Source: Caenicola sp034331105 (GTDB taxonomy: Bacteria; Synergistota; Synergistia; Synergistales; Synergistaceae). Taken from it: a DNA stretch of 64,000 bases. The notes under the pieces are model-generated. The model was not told where the DNA came from and did not search any database. It saw only the letters and a list, made by a program, of their open reading frames with translations. Below are positions 7,833 to 15,735 of the stretch, piece by piece. The stretch lies in the NCBI GenBank assembly GCA_034331105.1, contig JAXQGB010000012.1, positions 186,001 through 250,000 of the forward strand. The letters run 5' to 3'. Position 1 is the stretch's first letter; every line of letters starts with the position of its first letter. A program made the translations under genes and the position numbers.

Positions 7833-9023
7833 CTATGCTTTTGCTATTTTCATCCCGTAATTGACTGCATCTTCCTTAGCTTTTTCGGTCGGATTCCAGG
7901 CGTTCCGAAGCCCCTCTTCGTCTATAAGTTCAAACCCTGCGCTCTTCATGGAGTCTGATATTACCTTAGGTCCTTCTCCGCTCCAGCCGTAACACCCAAA
8001 GGCCGCAGCTTTTTTATTTTTGAATTTAAGTCCCTTCATCAGATGCATGAACCCCGCCACTGAATGAAGTACGCTGTTTCCGACAGTGGGTGAGCCAACC
8101 ACTACTGTTTTGGACTTGAAGACTTCTGTGATGACGTCATTATCATCGTTCTTTGCAAGGTTGAACAGCTTGACGGTAACGTCTTTGTCTGCCAGGCCGA
8201 TCCCCTCTGCGATCCTCTCCGCAAGCTCTCTGGTCCCGTTCCACATAGTGTCATAGATGACCGAGATCTGGTTCTCCTTATAGTCTTCGGCCCATTTTAA
8301 ATATTTTTCAACTATCTGCACTGGATTATCCCGCCAGATAACTCCATGGCTAGTCGCAATAATATCGATCTGAAGGTTCAGAGAAAGGACCTCTGCGAGT
8401 TTCTTTCTGAGTATCGCGCTGAACGGGGTAATTATGTTGGCATAGTATTTGATGCATTCGTTGAAAAGTTCGCACTGATCGACCAAATCATTGAAGAGCT
8501 TCTCTGTCGCGTAGTGCTGGCCAAATGCATCGTTGCTGAAAAGTATATTGTCCTGCGTAAGGTATGCCGCCATGCTGTCAGGCCAATGCAGCATTGACAT
8601 CTCTACAAAGATGAGTTCCTTGCCGTTTCCAACATCCAGTTTATCTCCGGTCTTTACCACGTGAAAGTCCCAGTCCTGATGATATTGTCCCTTAAGTGAC
8701 TTGACGGCATTTGCCGTGCAGTAGATCGGTTTGTCCGGGATCAGCTTCATAAGTGCGGGAAGCGATCCGCTGTGGTCGACCTCACCGTGGTTGATAATGA
8801 TATAGTCGATCTTGTTGAGGTCGATCTCCTTTTTCAGGTTTTCTACAAACTCATCTGCGAAGGGCATCCAAACGGTATCAATCAGGACCGTCTTCTCCTC
8901 CTCTATAAGATATGAGTTGTAAGTCGATCCCTTGTGCGTCGAGTAATCGTCCCCATGGAACTTAAGTAATTCCCAATCGACCTTCCCTACCCATGAAACG
9001 TTGTTTTTTATCAATTTCTTCAA
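7833..9023 (-). CDS. A-type flavoprotein (FprA / flavo-diiron protein)
   Basis: 396 residues with the two-domain plan of flavo-diiron proteins, which reduce O2 to water and/or NO to N2O. Residues 1-250 form a metallo-beta-lactamase-like diiron domain with HxExDH (H79, E81, D83, H84), then LHWPDSM and SNDAFGQH. A flavodoxin domain starts near 255 (SVIYDTMWNGTRELAERI) and ends with AAFGCYGWSGEGPKVI. No rubredoxin domain is fused. The start codon is TTG, with AAAGGTG about ten bases before it. It is the upstream partner of hcp. The 580 bases upstream have no gene and should contain the promoter. Confidence 0.93.
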   Translation of the reverse strand: MKKLIKNNVSWVGKVDWELLKFHGDDYSTHKGSTYNSYLIEEEKTVLIDTVWMPFADEFVENLKKEIDLNKIDYIIINHGEVDHSGSLPALMKLIPDKPIYCTANAVKSLKGQYHQDWDFHVVKTGDKLDVGNGKELIFVEMSMLHWPDSMAAYLTQDNILFSNDAFGQHYATEKLFNDLVDQCELFNECIKYYANIITPFSAILRKKLAEVLSLNLQIDIIATSHGVIWRDNPVQIVEKYLKWAEDYKENQISVIYDTMWNGTRELAERIAEGIGLADKDVTVKLFNLAKNDDNDVITEVFKSKTVVVGSPTVGNSVLHSVAGFMHLMKGLKFKNKKAAAFGCYGWSGEGPKVISDSMKSAGFELIDEEGLRNAWNPTEKAKEDAVNYGMKIAKA

Positions 9024-9554
9024 CCGCTCTCACACCTTTCCGGAAGTTATAAAAATCCATCATACAGGGTATACCGACACCCTTCACATTAAAAAATATC
9101 AAATCATCAGAGGGGGCGCATCCGTACAAACCGCATATGGATCAAATATTGTTTAGTCCACTTTATAGTTTTCTGATTTTTTGATCTGGATAGTTTTATC
9201 CGAAGGTCTTGTCTTTCTGACTTATCACCCTTTCTTTCTGCAGGACCGCTTTGAATAAAAGCCAGGATATATTTCTCCTTTGATTTTGTCGTAATTAAGG
9301 AGTTTTAAATACCTTAATTATTCAGATAAGCATTTTACTTTACAATAATAGCATATAAATACTGCAATAAAACTATAAAAAGACTTCCTTAATATTTTTA
9401 ACAATCTTTTTTATCAAGATGCCGCTTATTTTAACTGCCAAAGATCCAAATATCTGAAATGCAACTCATCCACACCTGTGTAAAGGATTTCGGCCCACAA
9501 AAGAAGAACGTTACCAATAAATTGCCCTTCCTGAAGGGCTGGCAAATAACGAGA
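9024..9554 (-). other. AT-rich gene-free region upstream of the flavo-diiron gene
   Basis: About 530 bases without a credible coding sequence. Stretches around 9290-9420 are very AT-rich and should include the fprA/hcp promoter, but I could not pick a convincing -35/-10 pair or a regulator site. A small inverted repeat (GCCCTTCCTGAAGGGC) sits at about 9523-9538, before the terminator of the tRNA gene. Confidence 0.5.
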
Positions 9555-9582
9555 CAGGCCCCCGAGTAATCTCGGGGGCCTG
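9555..9582 (-). terminator. Terminator after tRNA-Arg
   Basis: A 12-bp GC-rich perfect stem (9555-9566 with 9571-9582) with a TAAT loop, located 24 bases after the tRNA 3' end. The T-tract on the minus strand is interrupted (TCTCGTTATTT), so termination efficiency is uncertain. Confidence 0.75.
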
Positions 9583-9606
9583 TAAACCGTGGTATCACCA
9601 ATTTTA

Positions 9607-9683
9607 TGGCGGGCTCGGCCGGAGTCGAACCGGCGACCTACGGCTTAGGAGGCCGTCGCTCTATCCTACTGAGCTACGAGTCC
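9607..9683 (-). tRNA. tRNA-Arg (anticodon CCU)
   Basis: A 77-nt cloverleaf on the minus strand. The D arm is GCTC/GAGC, the anticodon stem is ACGGC/GCCGT with loop CTCCTAA (anticodon CCT, reading AGG), and the T arm is GCCGG-TTCGACT-CCGGC. CCA is encoded at the 3' end. The acceptor stem GGACTCG/CGAGCCC is paired except for an A3-C70 mismatch. It stands alone, with its own terminator. Confidence 0.93.
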
Positions 9684-9850
9684 GCACCGCAAAAGGTAGT
9701 CTATCATGTAACATCAGGTTAATGCAACTATTTTTATGACCCAAATATTAGATATTTACACTATTTTGCTCATCTCTGACAACCTTGACCCTCTTCGCTG
9801 AAATTTATGAGCTCTTACTGCACCGGACAAGGGTCATTATCCAAATCTTA

Positions 9851-10972
9851 TCACTTTAAAGACGCGAGATATCCTCCGAGCGTATCGAGTCCATTTTGAA
9901 GCAGCTCACTGTCGCCAAAACCAAAACCGAGCCTGAAGCATTTTTTCTCCTCAAAACAGTCACCGTGACAGAGAAGGACTCCGGTCTTTTCGTATATGTC
10001 CGTGCATAGTTCCACCTCGTCGATGTCGTAGTCATAGTGTACCAGCATCGTTGTTGTGAAGCTTTCTCCATAAACAGAGAGACGGGGCTGCATTTTTATC
10101 CATTCATCAACAATTTTTTTGTTTGGCCTTACCACAGCGCGCCCCCTTGCAAGCATCTTGTCGCTGTTCTCAAGAGCTATGGCGGAGATCAGCTCATCGA
10201 AGACCCCATTGCAGATCGAGTCGTAGGAACGCCTGTTCTCAAGTATGTCATAGGCGTTTTTGTCGCGTGTAACAGCCCAGCCTACCCTTGTGCCTGCCAT
10301 TGAGTAGATCTTGGACATGCTGCTTGTGGCTATGCCCTTTTCATAGAGATCGACTATTGACGGCATATATTCGTCGGCAAGTCCCCTGTATATCTCGTCA
10401 CAAAGAATATATGAGCCGTTCTTTTCAGCGATGGCAATAATTTTACGCAGCTCTTCGGCACTCATATAGGCTCCTGTAGGGTTATTGGGGTTGGTAAGAG
10501 TTATCAGCTTTGTTTTGCTGTCCGTCAGAGAGTCGAGTCTCTCCGGATCGATCTTGTAGCCATCTTCCTTTTCCAGGCGAAGTGGGCGCACTTCGATACC
10601 CAGGGCTTCAGGGATCGAATAGTGCTGCTGATAGTTGGGCATTACTGCCACAACATTGTCTCCCTTTTCAAGCATTCCCGTAAGCACCGCTGAGTTTGCC
10701 CCTGTACCTCCGTGGAATGTAAGGACCATTTCTGGTTTTGCACATTCGTATGTTGATGCGATCGCATCCAGAAGCCGGGGCAGTCCAAAAAATGCACCGT
10801 AGTGAAGGTGGGTCTCAAAGAAATACTTAGTCAGCTCATCTTTGTTTTCTCCGCCCAACGCTGCCAGTTCGTCCAGTGAAATAGCCTTCACGCAGCTTGC
10901 TCCAAGGTTGTATTTACAGTGTGCATCGCGGGGGTTCAGCCATTTTTCAACTTTAAAATCTTTGATTGGCAA
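9851..10972 (-). CDS. PLP-dependent class I/II aminotransferase
   Basis: 373 residues, fold-type I aminotransferase. Visible motifs are the NPNNPTG substrate/PLP loop (161-167), CDEIYRG with the PLP-binding Asp (191-197), and SMSKIYSMAGTRVGW with the Schiff-base Lys221. It lacks close resemblance to AspC or HisC signatures. An amino-acid aminotransferase or lyase-like member acting in amino-acid fermentation is likely, but the substrate is not determinable. Translation starts at TTG 10972, with AAAGGAGG eight bases upstream. It stands as a single gene between the tRNA and the secreted PDZ-like protein gene. Confidence 0.87.
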   Translation of the reverse strand: MPIKDFKVEKWLNPRDAHCKYNLGASCVKAISLDELAALGGENKDELTKYFFETHLHYGAFFGLPRLLDAIASTYECAKPEMVLTFHGGTGANSAVLTGMLEKGDNVVAVMPNYQQHYSIPEALGIEVRPLRLEKEDGYKIDPERLDSLTDSKTKLITLTNPNNPTGAYMSAEELRKIIAIAEKNGSYILCDEIYRGLADEYMPSIVDLYEKGIATSSMSKIYSMAGTRVGWAVTRDKNAYDILENRRSYDSICNGVFDELISAIALENSDKMLARGRAVVRPNKKIVDEWIKMQPRLSVYGESFTTTMLVHYDYDIDEVELCTDIYEKTGVLLCHGDCFEEKKCFRLGFGFGDSELLQNGLDTLGGYLASLK

Positions 10973-11071
10973 AACAGTTTCCTCCTTTTGCTGTCCAAGG
11001 TGATCATCAGTGCCTCAGCCGGGGAAATATGCCTCATGCAGCGCCGGGAACTGCCTTAGGGTGCTCTCACT

Positions 11072-11884
11072 TTAAAGCTGGATCTCTATGGTTTTTTGCT
11101 CCCCTTTTTGGGAAACAGTGATCTTAACTTTTGCTTTTACTTCAGCCCTGTTTTGAAGATATGAATCAACACGCGCGATATCAAAATTTTTGGTGTCATA
11201 GGTGTCTATCATGACAAGCGTGTCTCCCGGCAATACTCCCGCGTAGAAGACCGCTGTTCCTTTCACCACATCTTTGATAAGGAGTCTCCCATGGGGATCC
11301 CTCAAGAATTCTTCAAGATCAAAACCAAGATAACTTTTAGATGGAGGAAGTGGCACAGGCTCTTTATAGTATGCGCTCGACTCTTCTGAGACCGAATAAT
11401 CGGGAGCAGTTACCCTTACTGAAATTTTTTTGCTCTCCTGACGGATCGTGTATTCCAGTCTGATGTTCTCTTCAAATCCGCTGACCTTGAGAACAGCTAC
11501 TCCATTTCTGTCATCAAGGAAAGTTTTTTTTCCTTCGCCTTCCCAGGATCTCACCAGCAATTCTACGGCCCCCGGAACACCTCTCTCAAAAATAAGGTCA
11601 ACAGCGTGTTCCATCTCTTTTCTGGAACTTTCCTTCGCGTGTTCCCTTATCTCCCTGACTTTTTGTTCGTATGCTGCCTGCTGTTTTGCAGTCTCTGCAT
11701 CATTGTTGCTGTTTCCGGCAGCGAGAGTTGACAGAAGAACGGCAAGGCCCGTGGCATCGACCCAGACCTCAGTATGGCTCGAACTGTAACTGTGATGTTC
11801 GGAATACGCATATGCTGACTGAATAGGGGCGATCAATAAAATCAGAAAAAGTGCTGTGACCCTTGAGTATTTTTTCATCTGCAT
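11072..11884 (-). CDS. Secreted protein with C-terminal PDZ-like domain
   Basis: 270 residues. It has a cleavable signal peptide (about 1-26, ending SAYA), a His/Ser-rich short stretch, a charged helical section (about 65-100), a beta-rich middle, and a C-terminal domain from about 188. There, GFDLEEFL, VVKGTAVFYAGVLPGDTLVMID and the closing beta strands look like a PDZ domain (the carboxylate-binding GLGF-type loop is GFDL). No protease domain is attached. GGAGG sits five bases before the first ATG. It is the last gene of a three-gene run with a TPR protein and another secreted protein. Its function is unknown; a periplasmic scaffolding or envelope role is a guess. Confidence 0.7.
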   Translation of the reverse strand: MQMKKYSRVTALFLILLIAPIQSAYAYSEHHSYSSSHTEVWVDATGLAVLLSTLAAGNSNNDAETAKQQAAYEQKVREIREHAKESSRKEMEHAVDLIFERGVPGAVELLVRSWEGEGKKTFLDDRNGVAVLKVSGFEENIRLEYTIRQESKKISVRVTAPDYSVSEESSAYYKEPVPLPPSKSYLGFDLEEFLRDPHGRLLIKDVVKGTAVFYAGVLPGDTLVMIDTYDTKNFDIARVDSYLQNRAEVKAKVKITVSQKGEQKTIEIQL

Positions 11885-11908
11885 CTTTTCCTCCTGATCT
11901 CTCTCGTT

Positions 11909-12877
11909 TTATCTCGCAGTTTTAAATGTTTCAGCTGTACTGTGGAACAGATTAAGGTTTTCAGGGATGTCGGATCTTGCTATGCCAACCATAACGTGGC
12001 TGTTCTTGCCGTCAAAAAGCATCGTCTGGTATATCAGCTTCATTTGTTCCCCGGAAGTATAACCAACTATCTCAATGCCGGTGAGCCCGTCGATCATTAT
12101 TTCTTTTTCAGAAATGATGTCTATCTTTTCTCCTTTTTCTATCATCTGGAGTTTTTCCTTTGCAAAACCAGGCTGTTTATCAGGGGTTACAAAGGTGTTC
12201 GACAGGCGTGATACAACAAAGAGAGAACCGTCATCTTTTTTTGTTGGGAGAAAACCATCCTTTGTATATACCACCGCACCATCAAGCAGGCTGGCCAGTT
12301 TGAAGGGAGTTCCGTGTACATCCACATTTCCCTGCGGAATTTCTAACGAAGATGAACTTCTTTCGTTTTCCCAGTATGCGCTTTTTATCGTTTTCAATAC
12401 ATCTTCTCCACGCTTCTGGTCTTTGGCAGGGTAAAGGCCGTTTATCATCCAGCATTCTTCGCCCCTGTCAACGATGAGGGTCCATTTACCTACCTGACTG
12501 GAGCCCTTTTTCTGGAATATCTTCATCATCATCGCCGATGAACCGTTCCAGGTAAATTCATTTTTCATCTTCAGTTCCATACTTGCCTTTTTCAGGTTTT
12601 CCTCAGTAAATTCTTCCAAAAGTGCAGAGTATGGCAGGCGTATGACTGAGGATTCCAACGAGACTTTTTTTGTTTTGTCAACACATCCTGTCTGTGACTT
12701 TACAAAAGTGCAGTCCTCAGGCAAAACAAAATATACCGGCATGGCTAAGACTGACCTGTGCAGGGGGCTCTTTTCTGTATTAATTTCTTTAAGTCCTTCA
12801 GCAGAAGCATTGCCCGCGATCAAAAAGAAGAACAAAAGAACGGGCAGAAACTTAGCTCTTTTAAGAAACAACTTCAT
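11909..12877 (-). CDS. Secreted protein of unknown function
   Basis: About 322 residues with a clear signal peptide (positive start, hydrophobic stretch, ending NASA near residue 26). The mature part is mixed alpha/beta with no motif I recognise. It has two cysteines close together (C37 and C45), likely a disulfide outside the cytoplasm. It starts at ATG 12877, whose A overlaps the TGA of the TPR gene (a GTG one codon earlier is possible), so translation is probably coupled. It lies between the TPR membrane protein and the PDZ-like protein, implying a shared envelope function that the sequence does not reveal. Confidence 0.65.
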   Translation of the reverse strand: MKLFLKRAKFLPVLLFFFLIAGNASAEGLKEINTEKSPLHRSVLAMPVYFVLPEDCTFVKSQTGCVDKTKKVSLESSVIRLPYSALLEEFTEENLKKASMELKMKNEFTWNGSSAMMMKIFQKKGSSQVGKWTLIVDRGEECWMINGLYPAKDQKRGEDVLKTIKSAYWENERSSSSLEIPQGNVDVHGTPFKLASLLDGAVVYTKDGFLPTKKDDGSLFVVSRLSNTFVTPDKQPGFAKEKLQMIEKGEKIDIISEKEIMIDGLTGIEIVGYTSGEQMKLIYQTMLFDGKNSHVMVGIARSDIPENLNLFHSTAETFKTAR

Positions 12878-13518
12878 CACTCAATTACAGCATCCCCTGA
12901 GTCAGGTCCGTTCTCAAAGGTCTCTGCTTCATGTTCATCCTCTGAAAGAGGATCCTCTGCGATCTCTTCAGTTTCAGGCCTGATCGGTTCGTCCTGTGTG
13001 ATGCCCGGTATCTCAGGCAGGCCAGGTGCGACCTTTTTCAGCAGATCCCTGAAAAATCCCTTTACTTTGCCGGAAGATAAATTTTCCGTAAGTGCATCAG
13101 CGCTTTGTATGGCACTTTCGGTCCCTATTCCTCTCAGGGCCTCCACTTCTTTTTCTGCGGCGCCGTAGTCTTTTGCCCTTATGTAGAGAAGGCCAAGCTT
13201 ATATCTCGCGTCTACGTTATCGGACTCGAGAGTGACAAGCTTTTCATAATACTGCGTCGCGGCCTCGTAGTCTTCCATACCAAGATTGGCCTCAGCAAGT
13301 CCTCTTAAGACTCTGGATTCCGGTCTGAGACTGAACTTTTCAGCTTTTCCAAATAGTGCCGCCGCCCCATAAAAGTCTCCTGAACGGAGAAGAGACTCTG
13401 CTTTCACTATGTTTCTCTCCCGGATAGTCGCAACAGCAAGAAGCGCCGTCGCTGAAAGAAGTAATATCACCAGCATTACGACAATACCGGAAAAAAAACT
13501 TCCTCTTTGCCTATTCAT
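12877..13518 (-). CDS. Membrane-anchored TPR protein
   Basis: 213 residues. An N-terminal transmembrane segment (about residues 10-34) is followed by two to three tetratricopeptide-like helical pairs (about 38-135, including DFYGAAALFGKAEKF and DYEAATQYYEKLVTL). An acidic, Pro/Glu-rich C-terminal tail (about 165-213) is probably disordered. I chose ATG 13518 because GGAGG lies eight bases upstream; the ATG eight codons earlier would put that site inside the gene. It leads the three-gene run and overlaps the next gene by TGATG. It is likely a protein-interaction scaffold at the membrane; the partner is unknown. Confidence 0.75.
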   Translation of the reverse strand: MNRQRGSFFSGIVVMLVILLLSATALLAVATIRERNIVKAESLLRSGDFYGAAALFGKAEKFSLRPESRVLRGLAEANLGMEDYEAATQYYEKLVTLESDNVDARYKLGLLYIRAKDYGAAEKEVEALRGIGTESAIQSADALTENLSSGKVKGFFRDLLKKVAPGLPEIPGITQDEPIRPETEEIAEDPLSEDEHEAETFENGPDSGDAVIE

Positions 13519-13601
13519 AACTTGTTCCTCCAATCGATTCAAAGATCGGCTGCCATGGATCTGTTTATTACATGATCACTGAATAGTATTTTAGGTCTTT
13601 C

Positions 13602-14225
13602 TCAGGAAAGGCTCGAACTCCAGTTGTATTTTATCAGTTTCATGAATTCGCCGGTACGTTCTATTAAATGTATCCCGCAGAAATCCATCGGGTAGAAAAA
13701 AATGTCATTCAGCTTAAATCCGAAATAATTGCACATGAGCGTCCAGATAACTCCGCCGTGTGCAAATACCATAATGCTGCCTGAAGGGTTGTTGTCAAGT
13801 ATATCCTCAAAGGCCGGCACCGTTCTTTTCTGAAGATCTTTGAAGCTCTCTCCTCCCGGCGGTCCGACAGAATCAAAGGATGTACCCCTCTTTTCATATA
13901 GTTCGTTCCATGTAGACCTTACCTCGTCGAAACTTCTGCCTTCCCACTCTCCGAGGTGAATCTCGCGAAGTCCTCTTACCTGTCTCACCTCGCAGCATCT
14001 ACCGGCCAGGGCTATCTCAGCGGTATCCCTTGCCCTCCTGAGATCGCTTGAAAAAACAACCCCGATGTCAAGGTCTTTCAAGGCGCCGGACAAATTACCG
14101 GCCATCTTGATCCCCTCTTCAGAAAGTGGGTAGTCAGTCGATCCGTAATACAGCTTACCGTTGTGGGGAAGATCCGGCTTAGCGTGGCGTATAAGATATA
14201 TTTTCTGTTTTTCCGTACTATTCAA
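13602..14225 (-). CDS. Histidine phosphatase family protein
   Basis: 207 residues of the phosphoglycerate-mutase-like superfamily. The phosphohistidine motif reads RHAKPDLP (His14), and the second conserved parts are SSDLRRARDTA near 58, the Glu in REIHLGEWEG near 86 and FAHGGVIW near 152. Many such proteins are alpha-ribazole phosphatases (CobC) or broad phosphatases; no cobalamin genes are adjacent, so I leave it general. Translation begins at TTG 14225, with AGGAGC nine bases upstream. It is separated by 60 bases from the TPR gene downstream and by 120 bases from the cupin gene upstream. Confidence 0.85.
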   Translation of the reverse strand: MNSTEKQKIYLIRHAKPDLPHNGKLYYGSTDYPLSEEGIKMAGNLSGALKDLDIGVVFSSDLRRARDTAEIALAGRCCEVRQVRGLREIHLGEWEGRSFDEVRSTWNELYEKRGTSFDSVGPPGGESFKDLQKRTVPAFEDILDNNPSGSIMVFAHGGVIWTLMCNYFGFKLNDIFFYPMDFCGIHLIERTGEFMKLIKYNWSSSLS

Positions 14226-14347
14226 TAAGTTGCAGCTCCTGACATACTGAGGCCGTCATAGGACGATCCTCATAATAGACTTCCTTATATATACAACTAT
14301 ATTCTAACCCTATAGTTTTGAGGGCATTTTAGCACAAACCCGAATAC

Positions 14348-14725
14348 TCAGATCATCTCTTCATCTGACTTATCCCATGGCGGTGATACGATACAGAGGA
14401 ACTCCAGTTTTTGATCGCTGTCGTTTACCACATACTGTTCTGCTGAAGGAGGGACCATGACCGATATTCCTTTCTTTAGGTCTACCGGTCTTCCGTTTAT
14501 AAAAAGCGTGCCGCGTCCCTCTATTATCCAGTAAACTTCCGAGGACTTCACAAGTCTGTGAGGTATGGTGCTGCCATGGGGAAGGATCTCGGCATGTGAC
14601 AGCGAGAAACCGGAAAAAGGAAGTCTTTCATCTTTGGGGTGGAGTACTTCAGCAAGGGAACAGAGATCCCCTGCAGTAAAATGTTCAAGATCAGCGGCAT
14701 TTTTTACCACGATATCCTGCTCCAT
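14348..14725 (-). CDS. Cupin domain protein
   Basis: 125 residues forming a single cupin barrel. Motif 1 is modified (ILPHGSTIPHRLVKSSEVYWIIEGRG, split around residues 49-74: PH and H as possible metal ligands plus the Glu of SSEVYW). Motif 2 follows near 85-100 (GISVMVPPSAEQYVVNDSD). The segment resembles mannose-6-phosphate isomerase-like cupins. Substrate and metal are unknown. GGGGGG precedes the ATG. It appears to be monocistronic. Confidence 0.8.
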   Translation of the reverse strand: MEQDIVVKNAADLEHFTAGDLCSLAEVLHPKDERLPFSGFSLSHAEILPHGSTIPHRLVKSSEVYWIIEGRGTLFINGRPVDLKKGISVMVPPSAEQYVVNDSDQKLEFLCIVSPPWDKSDEEMI

Positions 14726-14828
14726 TTTCAGCCCCCCAATTTTGTAAGTACCATTATACAGAGAGTTGAGGAATTTTATCTGATTCTTTTTCGACTCCTT
14801 CGTGCCTCGTCATGAAAAAACAAAAAGC

Positions 14829-14851
14829 GGGATCCAAACAAAAGGGATCCC
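14829..14851 (-). terminator. Rho-independent terminator
   Basis: A 7-bp stem (GGGATCC with GGATCCC) and an 8-base loop, followed on the minus strand by GCTTTTTGTTTTTT. It ends the gene at 14895-15536. Confidence 0.85.
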
Positions 14852-14894
14852 TGCCTTATGCGATTACCTGTAGCCCTGGCTTCGGTGTTCTTAA

Positions 14895-15536
14895 TTACAT
14901 ATCCATTTTACTGTAGCCTTTGGGGATCTTAAAGAGGTTATCATCAACTTTGTTTCCATATTCGATTATCTCCATCAGATCTTCGCCGGTCTTCCAATAT
15001 TTCCATTTGTCCGTACCTTCCTCGAAATAATACGTCTGGGAAATGTCTCCGTTGACTGTGATCTTATCATAGTCATATGTTTTGCCTGCTATCTTCTCTT
15101 TTCCTGAAGATTTGATCATTTTTGTTTTTTCAGCTTCTGATTGCTCGTTCCCCTTATTGAGATTCGGGCCTTGGTAGGAATCGTTCGGCATTTTCATGTA
15201 CATTTTGTCCTCATGCATCAGGATCACTGTGGATCTTGCCGAAGTATCGGTAATCGTGCTCATGTGTGTTGAATCACTGAAAACGTCAGTGTAAATATAT
15301 TTCCCTTTAAAAGCCATAGTTGTCACGTTCTCTTCATCCTGGCTATCGGTCGCCTCGGTGCTTTTAAATTTCAGGAAGACTGCATTCTTCGAAGTATTCA
15401 GTTTTTCTTGCCATATTTTCATGGCTCTTTCTCCGGGTTTGAAAGCTGCATCACCAGCTGCAGCGCTCAGCATGCAGACCACTGCAGCTGCTATGATAAG
15501 GACAAGGGTCTTAAAAAAGGCATATCTCTTTTCCAT
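14895..15536 (-). CDS. Secreted protein, possible LolA/DUF4412-like fold
   Basis: 213 residues with a signal peptide (about 1-30, ending GDAA) and a mature domain made mostly of short beta strands (TTMAFKGKYIYTDV, STVILMHEDKMYM, KIAGKTYDYDKITVNG, KWKYWKTGEDLMEIIEYG). The order, an N-terminal helix then repeated strands ending with a fitted-value phrase (LFKIPKGY), is reminiscent of DUF4412 or LolA-like lipoprotein-handling proteins, but similarity is weak. GGGGGA precedes the ATG, and the gene has its own terminator. The function is unknown. Confidence 0.6.
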   Translation of the reverse strand: MEKRYAFFKTLVLIIAAAVVCMLSAAAGDAAFKPGERAMKIWQEKLNTSKNAVFLKFKSTEATDSQDEENVTTMAFKGKYIYTDVFSDSTHMSTITDTSARSTVILMHEDKMYMKMPNDSYQGPNLNKGNEQSEAEKTKMIKSSGKEKIAGKTYDYDKITVNGDISQTYYFEEGTDKWKYWKTGEDLMEIIEYGNKVDDNLFKIPKGYSKMDM

Positions 15537-15683
15537 AATGATTCCCCCTGATCATTTTTTTTGCGTGCTGTCTTACATGTTAAAGATCTCTTCATTCAAG
15601 CATCATTAATTTATCACAATATCGCCCATAAATAAAAAAATTTGTCACAAAAGATCGAATCTATTTAAATCCAGGGGCAGAAA

Positions 15684-15715
15684 CGAGAGGGGAGGCCTTC
15701 CGGCCTCCCCTCTCG
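15684..15715 (-). terminator. Terminator of the hydrogenase operon
   Basis: A 14-bp GC-rich perfect stem (15684-15697 with 15702-15715) with a 4-base loop, 20 bases after the hydA stop, followed by a short T run on the minus strand. Confidence 0.8.
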
Positions 15716-15735
15716 TCCATATTTAGAAAATAGAC

